Position numbers and translations under genes: made by a program
In this document: in pieces, positions 25,001 to 37,229 of the stretch
Layout of the letters: each line of letters begins with the position of its first letter
Position numbering within the stretch: the stretch's first letter is position 1
Assembly: GCA_036925085.1 (NCBI GenBank)
Contig: JAUPFP010000034.1
Span: forward strand, 945,501-1,009,500
Reading direction: 5' to 3'
DNA length: 64,000 nucleotides
From: Brachycybe producta
Lineage: Eukaryota; Arthropoda; Diplopoda; Playtdesmida; Andrognathidae
Notes under the pieces: generated by a model
The model's database searches: none
The model's input: the letters and a program-made list of their open reading frames with translations, nothing else
What the model was told of the DNA's origin: nothing

Positions 25001-25955
25001 GTTGATGTTTACCTTATTCTGTCACAACCTGAATTTTCTTCAATATCATTGGGTTGCACGGGCATATATAGCTCGGAGTCAAGATCTGCATTAGTATAGT
25101 ATTAAGAGTTGGCTTATTATTTAGAGACCTCCTGCGGAATGAAAGGAACTGTATTTCCGTTGAACAAATTCGACGAGAAAGTTACACCTGGTTATAGATT
25201 TTGGTGGTATTGTTGTTTTTGTTGTTGTTACAATTGTGGTGGGCTTGATTATCTCTAGACAAATTTTCAATGCACGCACAAAACTTTGGTCCGAATTCAA
25301 GAACACTTGAAATTTAAAATTCAACTCTCGAAGCATGGTTCCCGGTTCATAGAAGAAAAAAAACTTGTTCATGGGTAGTACTCATTAAAACAAAGTTTTT
25401 TTGTGCTGAAACCCTAATCAGAGAGGGTTAAAGTGCTAAGTATCAATTCAAGTTATATATCCACATACTTGTACAGATATTTATAAATTTATAGGTATCT
25501 GTCTTTTGCGTGCTTGAAGCAATTAATTTGTTCCTTATAATATTTGAATTTGCCACAGTTTGTTTGACTCTCATGGTTAGCAAATTTTTTTTTTCGTAAT
25601 TGAGTAAAATAAATTAAGAGGCCGTTATTATTATTAAACAATTCTGAATTAGTATCGTGCAGGTAGTTAGATTCGATTCAGTAATAACTTTATGAAATGT
25701 ATAAATATGGTGCAAGCTAGAATGTATTCAATGAATAGGTTAAAAGTATTTTCATGAAATAAGTGAAATATTGCTGTGAATCTTGAACAACTTCTTGCAA
25801 AAAAAACAAACAAAAAAAAAACAAGCTTCCTGCTTTAAATATTGCCAATGGGTACGCAGCTTCTAAGTTCTTGACGAAAGTCATGCTCTGGTCAAGTCTA
25901 AATGGCTTACAGCTCACGATTTATGCTAGACTGATTAGTTATGCTTGAATTGACA
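22060..25955. other. Long non-coding stretch
   Basis: About 3.9 kb with no supported gene or complete element. Small features: (GA)n at about 23868-23890 and poly-A at about 24301-24318. Short frames on both strands have no family resemblance and overlap one another. Confidence 0.4.
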
Positions 25956-25965
25956 TCAACTACAA

Positions 25966-26147
25966 CAGTGGTCTACAAAGTGGCGTTCACAGGATGATAC
26001 ATGAGGGTGCGCCAGATCCGTTATCAATTGATATTTATTCAATTTTATTGGTAATTCTGGAAGCAATTTACGAGAAAACAGCAAATACATTTTCTGATGC
26101 AGTGGATTTTCCATAGACTTCTATGTTAAAAAGTTTGGAGATCACTA
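25966..26147. mobile_element. Short hAT-like MITE
   Basis: Left end CAGTGGTCTACAAAGTGG, right end on minus TAGTGATCTCCAAACT, of the CAGTGGTTCCCAAAG type common in hAT elements. The 8 bp on either side (AACTACAA at 25958-25965 and ATCTACAA at 26148-26155) match at 7 of 8 positions, as an 8-bp hAT target duplication should. Confidence 0.7.
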
Positions 26148-26159
26148 ATCTACAACAGT

Positions 26160-28125
26160 TGGCTCTAAACGATTTTGGTCGTACACTAATACTAACTAAA
26201 AAAAACATAGTCTGCACGCCTGGAATAAATAAATAAATATTTACTTAGGGTATTTTTTATTATATTTAATATTTATTTATAAACAATTAACATGGCATGC
26301 ATTCCTATTCAACATTACATCATGAAATTCACGAGATGAAAGTAACTTGTGATTTTTATTTTCAATTATTTTGTTAAAAATAAAAATCTTCCATAATCAA
26401 TAATAACATTTAATAAATGTCATTGATATTGATTGCAGATTATCTCGCGCACCCACAAGGAACCTCTCGCGCACACCACTTAGGAGATAACTTATCTACA
26501 ACAATGTGTACCCGTCTGATCTCGTCAGTGTGACCAGTGTAGGCATTCATGACAAAGACTTTTAAAGAGGACGAAAATCCTTTTTTGTTTAGTAGAAACT
26601 ATGATAAATAAGTTGAACGTGCTGAAAATATCTTCAAGACTGAAAGTGATCTTAGCAGTAATTATACTGGAAAATGTGAATAAACAAAGTAAATGTTTTT
26701 ACTGCTAAATCTGAAGAAAATATTGCAAACCATATGAATTCTTTTTAAAAAGGTTTTTAGCATTAGCCAAAACCATAAAATTATAAGCTTTTTTTTTTCT
26801 ACTTTTAAGTACAGACAGAAGTAATCACTTTTAGTAAATAGTACAGTAATTAATTTGCTTGTGGCTGGAATAATGCCGAGTAGCCAACATACTTCTGGGA
26901 GCAATGAGCGCAGTTTGCACCCGGCACCAGTCTCCAAATGTGGATTTAAATTTTAATTTCTAAAATATCATTCATTATCTTAAGTTTTTCTGAATATTAA
27001 GTAATACTTTTATATTAATTAGTATTCGAACATTTCCCCGAGCAGTTCTCAAACGTCTAATTTTAGTCTGTAGTACGCGGCTTAAAGGAAGTTTTACTGC
27101 AGATGTTTGCAATACTTTGCAAACACAATGGGCGTTTTTTTTTTCGTTTTTCTCGAAAAAAAAAACTTGAACGTTGTACGTCCAGCAATTGATAAATGCA
27201 CCTTATGTCTAAGCTATTTTTTTTAAAAAATTTTTAAATTATTTAGCTTAGTTTTGTTTAAACAACAATGTACTGGAGGAGGGGAGGCCCCTTTCTGAAC
27301 TTAAAATGATATCTTTACAGGTGATTAAAAATTTAAGAAATCGATCAGACCATAGCATGATTAATCTTGATAAAGTAAGGCCCCCCTATTGTTTGACATT
27401 TAATATAAAATAATGTTCAGACACCCTTGTGGAAGTTTACTGTTTTCTTTTTTTTTTTTTGCTTCATTTTTGCTATTTTAATGTTTATTGATCAATCGAT
27501 TTCACATTGACCAATGTTACTACTTCTCTTAGGCATGGATTGGATCAAATGGTGAAATGGTGTCAAAATTGTGAATCAATTTGCAAAACTAACAAATTTC
27601 TTCGTCAAAATGAATATTTATTCAAATATAAAAAAAACAACAGCTTGGATTTAAAATTAACACGAAAATGTGTTGTATGACTGTGTCGCCACCTATTGGC
27701 GATAATGTTTTAGTGTGATTTTTTTAAGGTTAAAGATTTTTTCTGTTGTTTTGTCATGTGTTGAATATTTCATAGGAAAAAGAAAAAGTTGAGCTGCATT
27801 ATTTTTGTATAATGGTATTTGGATAAGGTTATTATTCTCCAAATATATTGATTTTCTTTTCTCCTATAGAGGGAGCTAATGGTACATGTATACATGTATA
27901 TACGCTCATAAGTTACTGCTGAAGTGGAAAATTAGTCATTCTACAAAAATCACCAATTGGAGTAATAATAATAAACAATTTATAATATATAAAGCAATAT
28001 GCAGAATGCCTAAAATATCAAGGCAATCTGCCTAAAGCTTATTATTTTTTTAATTTGAGTTGTTTCTTAGGCATTCTGTGTATTGCCTGAACTGCGTTAA
28101 AATTATAGAAATGCATTTTTGTAGA
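26160..28125. other. AT-rich non-coding DNA
   Basis: No gene. Homopolymers near 27140-27165 and 27448-27462; nothing else recognised. Confidence 0.4.
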
Positions 28126-28129
28126 AAAA

Positions 28130-28620
28130 AATTGAGGCCCAGAGCACAATACTTTATAGTAAGCCCAGCCAACCAAGTCCATAAAGCCCACAAAGCCAAC
28201 GTCCCTTGGTTTTTATAAAAGCCCACTGGACCTACAAAGGCCATACACTATGCTTTTAAAAAAATTCCACCAGGCCCATAAGGCCCACAAAGCCCAAAAG
28301 ATGAAATATGCCCACAAGGTCCATAATATTAGCTCACAAAACCCAAAAGATGGAAGAAATTTACAAAGCCCATGAGCTTGGTTTTTATAAATGCCCACCA
28401 GACATACAACAAAGGCCATGCAATGGGCTTTTTTTTCAAAAGTCCACCAAGCCCATATGAGCCCAAGCACACAAAGCCCACAAGGTTTATAAGGCTCACA
28501 AAACCTCTAAGACAGAAAAAAAGCAGTCAAAACCTATGTGCTGGGTTTTTATAAAAGCCCACCAGATCCACAATGCCCATGGGCTGAGCTTTTGCAAAAT
28601 CTCTTTAGCCTATGAGTTCT
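28130..28620. repeat. Degenerate tandem repeat rich in GCCCA, about 165-bp period
   Basis: About three diverged units. The anchor GGTTTTTATAAAAGCCCAC recurs at about 28207, 28379 and 28541, spaced 172 and 162 bp apart. Each unit is itself made of short GCCCACAA / GCCCATAA words about 10 bp apart, so C-rich triplets recur about every helical turn. The minus-strand frames (WALWAWW repeats) are translations of this. Confidence 0.7.
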
Positions 28621-29032
28621 ACCTTTATCGCGCTGACTAGTCATTGTGCAGATTAACTGATTTTCCACTTTGAAGGGTAAAATGCATAATGTCAAAATAA
28701 GGATAAATTCTAAAAAGAAGGATTTGAGGTTCAGATTTTTCTTGTGTAGGCCTATATGTGTTTTCTTCTTTACAATAAACCCATATCAAATTTCTAATGA
28801 AAAGTAAATTGTTTTTGTTCAACTCTTGATATAAAAAAATTCTCATAATGGAGAAACCACTTTCATACAAAGTCTTATTAAGTTATTACTATAGTATTTT
28901 AGAAAGAGAAATCCGAATGTCTCTTCATTTATCTATAATCAAATTAAATTCATTTTTATACAATTTGTGAAAATGGCAGGCATCACATTTGTTGGTCAAC
29001 TAATGTTACTAAGAAAGAAAAAAACAAAAGCT

Positions 29033-29271
29033 ATAAAGGGGCAATCACATTAACAATATTTTAAAGAGTGATTCACTGCAATGTGTCCCGAAATTAATTG
29101 CAATTGCCAATTTGATAATACTCTTGGTGAAACTTAAAAAAAGTGGTTTCTTGCACACTTGTTTTACAGAAAACGCCGTGCAAGTAACTGTGCAAGATTC
29201 AAAGCACTATCTGACTTATTTCTTGAACGAAATCTTGCGAAAAATAATAGCCAGTGTGATTGTAGCTTAAA
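29033..29271. mobile_element. MITE with TTAAAG-GGCAATCACA ends (family T, copy 1)
   Basis: The left ATAAAGGGGCAATCACATTA and the inverse right end (CTTTAAGCTACAATCACACT on minus) bound about 239 bp. The inside contains GATTCACTGCAATGTGTCC and ATTAATTGCAATTGCCAAT, found again in the copy at 42941-43121. TTAA is present at the right edge. Confidence 0.65.
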
Positions 29272-29524
29272 GTGCACTCATTTTTATTAACTGTACCCAA
29301 TATTGTTGCAAGAAAATTTTTGGAGGGGAGGGGGAGGGTTAAAAAAAGTATCAAATTTCCTATTTGAAGAAGCCTCAGTAAGCATTTATAAGAGCTACTG
29401 TATTATTGAAATTTATTGGAAATTATGGCGAGGTTTCGGGTTCTTCCGAAAGCTAATTAATAACTGTCATTATTTATTTTTCTATACGAGATAATAATTT
29501 GGAAAATTTCGTGCCACGTCTCTA

Positions 29525-29525
<1 letters not shown>

Positions 29526-29560
<35 letters not shown>
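29526..29560. repeat. (TTA)n microsatellite
   Basis: Twelve ATT/TTA units without interruption. Confidence 0.95.
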
Positions 29561-30094
29561 GCAAACAAATGATTTGCAATTTTTTTCATTTTTTTTTTGC
29601 ATTTGTCTTTATTCAATGGAAGATCGGTTTAAAGACAAACCGTTACGTCTAATATAGTAATAAATTAATGAATGCTACTTTTTTTAGGTAAATGTTGATT
29701 TTCTGAATGTTTAAATTAATCAATGAAATTTTTTTTGCGTATATTGAGTTTCATCTATTTAGCGAGCAACAAATGGAAATTTCAAATGAAATACCTCAGA
29801 GCTTCTACTCTTTAAGCATAGCAAAGTGCCATTTTACCACTGCTAAAATTTTTACCATTTGAATAATTTTTTTATCAGATGAAAATAGGTGAAAGTGAAT
29901 TTTGATCAGATCAACTTTTTCAAAATTCAATTTCACTTTTTATTTTATTCAGCTCTATTTTTCCACATCAGTCATTTGCATATTTTGAAATTGTTTCTTA
30001 AACTAAACTCTTAAAACGGACTTGTCATTTGCGTGTTTTGCAGATAACTGTTAAATTCTACGGAATTTGTCATTTTGGGAATCTGGAATTATAT

Positions 30095-30472
30095 AAGGTG
30101 GTTGCTGAACAGCTGATTTTCGAACTCTTGGTTATTTTGTCATTCAGGAGCAAAAAAATGAAGAGAAACTTGACAGCGTTTTAAAAACTAGAAGGGTACT
30201 ACGAGTAGCCCAATCACGTAAGGTTAATTTCATGTTGATATCTTTCAACAGAAACTTTTCAAAGACAATAGTTTAGAAATATCGTCTGTGTAAAGTTGGA
30301 TGATTTTCAGGTTCATATAAAAAGCTTGTTTTGAAAGAAATCAACATGAAAATACCCTTAAGTGATTGAGCTACCCTTCAAGTTTCTAAAAACACTTTCA
30401 AGTTTCTCTACATTTGCATCCGAAAGACTCGTTAAGCAAAGAGTTCGAGAAGCGTTTGCGTCATAAAGAAGG
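30095..30472. mobile_element. Fold-back element family F1, copy 2 (best copy)
   Basis: Both arms are clear: AAGGTGGTTGCTGAACAGCTG, ATTTTCGAACTCTTGGTTAT, AGAGAAACTTGACAGCG and CTAGAAGGGTA on the left; AAAATACCCTTAAGTGATTG, GAGCTACCCTTCAAG, TTTCTCTACATTTGCATC and AGAGTTCGAGAAGCG on the right. About 378 bp, non-coding. Confidence 0.75.
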
Positions 30473-31434
30473 CCATAACTTGAGCAACAAATCACGTTTC
30501 CACTTTGCAGTATAGAGATACCCAAGAGTTACCAGTATCCTTATCCCTTACACCCTAAAACACACGATTCAATAATTTACTCAAACTAATTGTGACTTGC
30601 TTTTGCATGTACAATATGTGACATTTTACTTATTTATGGATTTTAAGCTTGTTGTATCATCTGAGATGCAATTTGCATAGAAATTAGTGACACACTGGGA
30701 ATCCAGTACAGTGTGATCACAATACAGATAAAAAAGGGATCAATGATCACACAATGTTGAGACTTTTTAGAGTTGTGTTTTTTTTTTACTGCAGTTATTA
30801 GAGTGACGGGACATTATATATTGTGGCAACAAGCCAAATTGGTAGATAAGATCATAAGTAGTATTTGGTATGTGAACAGAATGTGGCTCGCAGGCTAAAG
30901 TTGTGAGTCTTGCCAAAAAAATATCTTACAAAATAAGCATTTTTATGACAGATTGGAAGTAGCTCTGAATTTTTATTGTTTTGGTGTTTTTTTTATTTAA
31001 GGTGGTTTTAAAAATAATATAAACGCCTCTTGAAAACTAGTTATTCTGTATTTCAAGGAACAAAATTATAGAGAAACCTTGAAAGAATTTTAGAAACTAG
31101 AAAGGTAACTCAATCACGCACTTTAAGAGTGTTTTCACATTGATATCTTTTAAAATATTTTTTTTACATGAGTTTCAAACTCATGACCGACTTTAAGTAG
31201 ACAATATATATTATATATATATTAAGCCCCGTCTATCTTTCTTTGTCTCCTTGCTTCCTTCCCCTCAGTAACGCTGTACAAACAAGGACAAAAACCTTGA
31301 ACCACGTCGGAATTTATAGAAATTTAAATGAATAAATGAACCGCTTTCTTTCTCAAGGTCAAGATTATGTTGCGCTCTCCCCATCTAAGAACCCCATGAT
31401 ATTAAATTGGAGAGGGGAAAAGGTTGGAAAGGGG

Positions 31435-31438
<4 letters not shown>

Positions 31439-31466
<28 letters not shown>

Positions 31467-31467
31467 T
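31439..31467. repeat. (GA)n microsatellite inside R5
   Basis: About 14 GA units; the 38-kb copy of R5 has only a short purine run at this point. Confidence 0.9.
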
Positions 31468-31637
31468 ACGTGGAGGGGGAAAAATGGGAGAGGGGGAAAC
31501 TGAAATTGAAATGAAAGGAGTAAAAAGGGACAAACGATGAGCATGCGCACACCAGAGAAAATGAAAAACTCAATTTTCTCTTTCAAATATAAAAAAGGTG
31601 AGAGGATAATAGTAGCAAAATTAAACTAGAATTTATC

Positions 31638-31780
31638 ACAGGCATCTGTGCCCAGCATTAGAATTTCGTTTGCTCCGCCCTTTTATGACCGTCATCAATT
31701 TCTAATTGGGTTTGTTACTTGGTCTGACGTCATAAAAGGGCGGAGGAAAAGAAATTCTAATGCTGGGCACAATTGCCTGT
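31638..31780. mobile_element. Hairpin MITE M1, copy 3 (inside R5)
   Basis: A 143-bp hairpin ACAGGCATCTGTGCCCAGCA ... TGCTGGGCACAATTGCCTGT with CTCCGCCC / GGGCGGAG stems and TGACGTCA at 31725-31732. The flanking 9 bp (GAATTTATC and GAATTTTGC) match at 7 of 9 positions, a decayed target duplication. It is shorter than copies 1, 2 and 4. Confidence 0.75.
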
Positions 31781-32922
31781 GAATTTTGCTCCAGTCATTT
31801 ATGACGGGTTACACCACTAGTTTTTATACTTTTTGTTTATAAAAAGTTTATTTTGAAAGATTAACATAAGAATACTATTACGTAGTTGAGCTACCGTTCA
31901 TGTTTCTAACATACTACCCACCCCTTCCAGATTGAAATCCTAGCTGTGCCACTGATTAAATATGTGTACATCTACCAAAAAAAAGGTGGCTCATTTAATC
32001 AAAAAGGTTGAACATTCTGATTGTGTTTATTATAACAGTTGCGCATAAGATGGCAAATGTGACAATCAGTTTAATATGTTTTGCTACCAAAAAAAAAAAA
32101 AAGAAATGCAATTTGGACATATTGTATAGATCGCGGTCATTCGTGACATTCGTTTATTTGTTATATGTCTTTCATAAATGCTATTAGTTTGTTTTTGTTG
32201 ATTGCATTTGCAAAAAAACCGAAGCAGCTTGAATGTTGTTATTGAATGCAAAAATACACACAATACACGCAAAGTCGCTACGTTTTTTTTTAAACCTTCT
32301 ATTCATTACTTACGCAGTTTCTGATACATTGAGATGATTTTTCATATTAAGGGAAAAATATTGGCAGGAATTTGCTTTGAAAAAAAAACATGCCAGCTGT
32401 TGGATGGAAACGTAAATAAATAGGTTCCTAGGTCACTGACATAAAAGACACGTTAACAACGAAAAGGTTGATTAATGTGCTGCGCTACCCGGGCTATATA
32501 TATATATAATTGTAAAATGTGAAATTGTAATAATATTAAACATTTGTATTAGAAAAAAGTAGCTCTTTAGAAAAATGCTACTAAATTTAGATCAGTTTTC
32601 CAGATGTCTGAGTTCTTAGAAGGAAATCGGAGAACACATTTGATGACTTTTATAAACCGAAGTTTAATCATTTTATGGATGATATTGATGAGATTGGATC
32701 AAACAAGAAGTTTGTTATCTATCTTTGTTATTATAGAATCAGTTGTGTAGTCTTCATTTTTCTGATAAGTACAAAGCCTGGTTTACATTAGGGCAGTAAA
32801 TGGGGCAGTCACTATGCGTAGAAGCTAGCCCGTTTCACTGTACTATCCCATAACCAGGATAAGTTGTGTTTACACAAGCAAAATAGCACATCTCATCACT
32901 GAGTCATCAGCATCCAGCATCA

Positions 32923-34218
32923 GTTAGTGATGGGCTATTTCATGAAATTTATTTTGTTGAAATATTTCATGAAATTTCTAAAAAGTTGTAAAATTAATTG
33001 CAATCGATGAAATAAGACAATTGTATCAGTTTACATTAACTTTGTGAATCATGATTGTAGAATAATAATTAGACATAGTTTCTGAAAATTAAAAAAATTC
33101 TATTTATTAAAAAAATGATTGAAGAAAATGAAACAGATTCCAAAAACATTGAACAAAAAATTAACACAAAAATGACACAGATGGTAAAATTAAAACATGT
33201 TTAAAATACTCCTACGAACCAATTACAATTTTCGTTTATAGTTTCTGTGGCATGTACAAACAGAAGGTGAAACACTTTAGTCAAAATTCAGTCTTGACAG
33301 TATGGCACCCCTTGGTGCACTGATGTTCAGACTTGGGTGGCCCGAATTCTAAGTGAATTCGTGGAATCAAGTCCGACCATAAGAAATTGGGAATAGAATC
33401 CCAAAAATATCTTTCCTTATAAGGTAATATCCCCGGCCCAGGGCAATGATTGGCCCAGTTGGTCAATCATTGAGCCCTGAGGTGACAGTTGCCCCTCCCA
33501 GGGGACTGGACAAGTGAGCTTGAGACTTGAGTGTGAGGACAGTCACAGGATAGAGTTAAAACGAGTAAGTCTTGCACTAGAGTCAGAGTTTCGAGACTTA
33601 GAAAAGTTAAAGTTTTAACTGAAAAAGAGCATAATCTTATGTAAAGAACTGTACACAACCTTGTTATGTTCATCATAATTATCGAAGTAAAAGAGTATAT
33701 TTTATTCAACCTATAAGGTCTTGTGTGCAGAATTTATTGGGGTTCAGTACTCCTAAAATAGAGGAGTATCCAGCAGAAGGCACTCAGACACAACCTGAGT
33801 CCCTCTGCCTGGAGCCTCCAGCAACTCAACGAAAAGGACATATAGTGCCTTCGGCATCGTCAAGCCCTATATCCAAAGATCCCTAGGAAAGACAGTCTTT
33901 TTGTGGGCCGTTACCAGGCCAGGCAAGTAGATGTCGCGCCCGGTGAAATCAACCCCTAGAGGCTTAGAGGCTGGCCCGCAGCAGCTGACAACAGAGTCGA
34001 CCCCGGCACCACCGGTTCAACAACGTCAAAAGAGTTTGCGAAATGGCGGTGCCAAAGGGCCAGTCACGTCACATTTCAGTTCTTGGAAACAGGCTTTTTA
34101 AATAAATTTGAGATTTTTTTAAAAATATTTTAAACTCATGTCATGTTAAATATTTCAATAAAATGAAATATTTCACATATATTTCACGTAAAATATTTCA
34201 GTGGCACATCACTACTGA
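32923..34218. mobile_element. Middle inverted-repeat element, interrupted by a solo LTR
   Basis: Left CATCAGTTAGTGATGGGC and right (minus) GTATCAGTAGTGATGTGCC, both followed by repeated AATATTTCATG / TGAAATATTTTACGTG words. The ends resemble non-autonomous hAT elements (TAGTGATGGGC type). Family is inference. Confidence 0.5.
33246..34073 (+). mobile_element. Solo LTR, Ty3-like (family L2), plus orientation
   Basis: 828 bp starting TGTGGCATGTACAAACAG and ending CAGTCACGTCACA, flanked by TTTC on both sides (33242-33245 and 34074-34077), a 4-bp target duplication. It matches the solo LTR at 56612-57456 (opposite orientation) along its whole length with scattered changes and small gaps. No internal region is attached, as expected after recombination between two LTRs. 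A fossil of moderate age. Confidence 0.75.
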
Positions 34219-34544
34219 TACCTAAAACAGTCGAAAACATGAGGAAACGAAAGGCAACATGTCTTCTTCACTCCTTGTACTAGGTCAAAAACCTCTCCTC
34301 CTCCTCCTGTTTACATTGGTTTAACACACATTAGAGTGGACAGTCCAGTGAAAATGGGATGGTGAGCGTAGGATAGTGGAGTAGTGAATAGCCTGCCTTG
34401 CAAATCCACTATCCTATCCCAAATACTAGGACACGTACTGTGGCTAGTACCATCCCAGTGTTTTATATTAGGATAGTAGCCATCTTTGTCACTAGAAAGC
34501 TAGCTACTACCCCGTTTACTATCCTGATGTAAACCAGGCTTAAG

Positions 34545-37020
34545 TGCTGATTTCTTAGGAACATGGTTGAGGCAAAAATGGAGAGGATCGTCTTTTCTTA
34601 CAAAAAAAAGATTTTTTTAAAAGAAATTTCATCCGTTTTTTTTTTCTGCCTAAAAATGAAATTATAATAGAATGGAATTATTCAAATTACATATTTTTAG
34701 TAGTTTTTTTTTTCTGCATGTGTGAGCATGGCTTTACAACCAAATTTAATATTCGGATTTCTTTCTACATAATTTATGAATCACACCTTATATAATCATT
34801 TTATCCGTTTATCCATTATGACATTCTGGAATAAATATTTTTTTTCTTCTCTGTTTTGAAAAGACTTTGTCACATGTTTATCAACTCATATAGTATAAAT
34901 TCATAGAAACCAATTGTTAGAAGTAAAAAAAAATTTCTCATCAAAAACCAATAGGGGGGGGGGGTACTCGAAAGGTTTTCTTATTGTGTGTTTATCTGCT
35001 TTTTCTTGTATGTCTCTTTTTGTGTTTGTGACGATCTGTCGTTTCTCAAGATTATTATTATCATCGTCATCCCATCCCTTCACCTGATTCTCCCTCAGAA
35101 ATCACTTCAAATTGTGAACAATTGAGATTTTCCAATTAGGCGTCGTCAACTTTGGATTAAGCAAGGATCACTGAATGTTTGACGTGTTTAAATTGGGTTG
35201 AGAAACGTGTCCAAAAATTCAGCAAATGTGGGCCACTTAGAATTTTTAAACCTGAAAAAGCACTTTATAAAACTTTACTAGTAAATTTGATAACGGGTGG
35301 ATCACACATACTGAAAAACCACCAAAAAAATAGAAATAGAAATACGAAATCAGAACAATGTTTTAATTACATGTATATCAAAGATATATAGAGCTTCTGG
35401 TAAATTGCTTGCTTACACATAACATTCAAATTAGATAATTTCCTTTTTCAGTGGTTTTTTTTTTCATTGTATGGGATTTTCTCTAACGCATTACAAGAGG
35501 TGAAGTTGTACATAAAGGAGTGAGCAACGGGATATAGACACTTGCACTAAAGACACTTGCATTAGGGTGGTACAGTGGAGCGTCGCGGACTTCAAGAAGT
35601 CTCAGACTTAGTCCAGAATGGCTGTGACCTGCTCTGCTCTTCCACGTTAATGAACGGGCATTTTGTTTCGGAGTCATTTTGCTCCGCGGCGCTCCTCTCT
35701 GCCCTACGGACCTAATGGACTCCCAGCTTAACAAGTAACAATTTTATATTAATTAGTATGGTGCCAGAAGAAATGTGTTTTTGAGACCGGCGTTCCAGTC
35801 TGGATAAGAAACCAGACATTGAATTCCTATTGTAAAGACACTTTTGAGAACATTTCTAAGTTTTGCTGCTCTTGTCGCCAAAAACCAAAACTACGGCACT
35901 GCTAAAATTCCTAAATAATTTATAAATTTCAGACATGTTTAAAGAGTCTTCATTTTCCTGCTTAAAGTTTAATTTATTTTTCAGCGAAGTTCACATTGGA
36001 CACCAGTTATAAAGATTGTATAAGCAAAACATCTTCAACTTCATCTTTTGTAGGTGGTGGTGGTTGGTTGTTGAAGCTTTTATTTATAGACACAAGAAAA
36101 TTGCATTCATCTGCCGAAAACAATGTAAAACAAGTTCATGCCACCCACCTTTTTTTGTTTGTTGGTTATTGCAGTTGGTACGAAAAATTCTTCCTTAGAA
36201 ATTGTGTTATTATTCAATGAGTTTTCTCTGCAAAAGGTCTTAAAGTTCTTTTCCATCTTATTATATATTTTTTTATCACCATCATGTGGTGTAGCTTATT
36301 AAATTTGAAAAATGAACTTAAAACACAAACATGGGAGTTTTTTTCGTTTTTCCCCCCCTCTCACTCTCCCATTTTCTATTTACTAACTGTCATTTACAAC
36401 AGAAACAAATGGGACAAAATGCATTATGCAATTGAAATTTACTTCTATAATACATTGTTAATATGTTTTGTCACTTTTATTATACTAAAACTTTATCTTA
36501 AAATTATTTAGATGATTGCTGTATGAGAAATATTAACCAATCTAATTAGCAAATTTAATTTAGATGATTGTGTATGCAACTAGTTATTGTGGTACACAAT
36601 GCCATTTTTTTTACAACAATTGCAGCATAAAAATCCACTTAAATTCATATAAAATGCGACTGAAAGAGAATTTGCCTAATTTAAAAATAATTTTCTATTT
36701 ACTTGGCAGGAAAAAAAAAACAGTGGAATGGTTCCTTCCATGGAGCCTCATTTTGGAGTTTATAGAAGAGGGGAGAAAAATAGAAAGAAGAACCATAAAC
36801 AATGATATGACTGAAATAAACGCCTTCCTTTTGGTTAAATAAAAAATTTAATTCAACTTTGCAAAATGGAAGAACTGCAACAAATTCAGCTTCTTCAGCC
36901 ATTCTGCCAAATATAGAATTTTTCACAATAAACAAATTTTACTTTCAGTCACATTTTCAGTTGGCTTTTCCTGCAACAGAAGAAAAATGCTGTTAAATAT
37001 TGCAGGAAGTATAAAGATAT
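34545..37020. other. Non-coding stretch
   Basis: No supported gene. A possible decayed TTAA-type element lies at about 35563-35735 (TTAGGGTGGTACAGTGGAGC on the left; TTAAGCTGGGAGTCC on minus at the right), but the inverted match is short. Poly-G at about 34955-34965. Confidence 0.35.
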
Positions 37021-37031
37021 GGGCAAAATTG

Positions 37032-37222
37032 ACAGGCAATTAGCAAAAGGGGATAAACAGAAGTTTGCTCCGCCCTTTATATGACGAACGCAACTTCTAA
37101 TTGGTTGGTTATGTAGTCTGACGTCACATGCCCCCCTCGCACAACAAACCAATTAGAAGTTGCGTTCGTCATAAAAAGGGGGGGTAGCAACCGTCTGTTT
37201 ATTCCGTTTTCTAATTGCCTGT
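37032..37222. mobile_element. Hairpin MITE M1, copy 4
   Basis: A 191-bp hairpin from ACAGGCAATTAG to CTAATTGCCTGT with an exact 9-bp target duplication GCAAAATTG (37023-37031, 37223-37231). TGACGTCA at 37119-37126 is within 5 bp of the dyad. Stems CTCCGCCC and AACTTCTAATTGGTTGGTTA match copies 1 and 2. Confidence 0.85.
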
Positions 37223-37229
37223 GCAAAAT

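Larger units (their letters stand above)
31205..31815 (+). repeat. Repeat R5, copy 1 (paired with 38265-38803)
   Basis: Shared with the 38-kb copy in the same orientation and order: an (AT)n start, TTTAAAT..AATGAACCGCTTT, CATGATATTAAATTGGAGAG, a GA-rich run, ATGCGCACACCAGAGAAAAT, then the M1 hairpin, then TCATTTATGACGG and CACTAGT. Both copies hold M1 at the same place, so M1 inserted before R5 was copied. No coding capacity; the short minus frames come from the GA tract. Mobile class unknown. Confidence 0.7.
30999..31915. mobile_element. F1 fold-back element split by a later insertion
   Basis: The left F1 arm (AAGGTGGTTTTAAA...GATATCTTTTAAAATA) covers about 30999-31170. The right arm (AAAAAGTTTATTTTGAAAGA...GAGCTACCGTTCATGTTTCT) covers about 31837-31915. 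The roughly 600 bp between them is repeat R5, which therefore arrived after F1. Confidence 0.65.
32773..34543. mobile_element. Outer MITE (AAGCCTGGTTTACAT ends) holding two nested insertions
   Basis: The left AAGCCTGGTTTACATTAGGG and the inverse right end (TTAAGCCTGGTTTACATCAG on minus) carry matching sub-terminal words (AGTAAATGGGGCAGT / AGTAAACGGGGTAGT). TTAA is at the right edge. Between the ends lie a second inverted-repeat element (about 32923-34218) and, within that, a solo LTR (33246-34073). Without these the outer element would be about 480 bp. Confidence 0.7.

Noticed and set aside
28050-28470. Minus-strand frames with WALWAWW repeats as a membrane protein
   Set aside because: The pattern follows the GCCCA tandem repeat and breaks frame between units.
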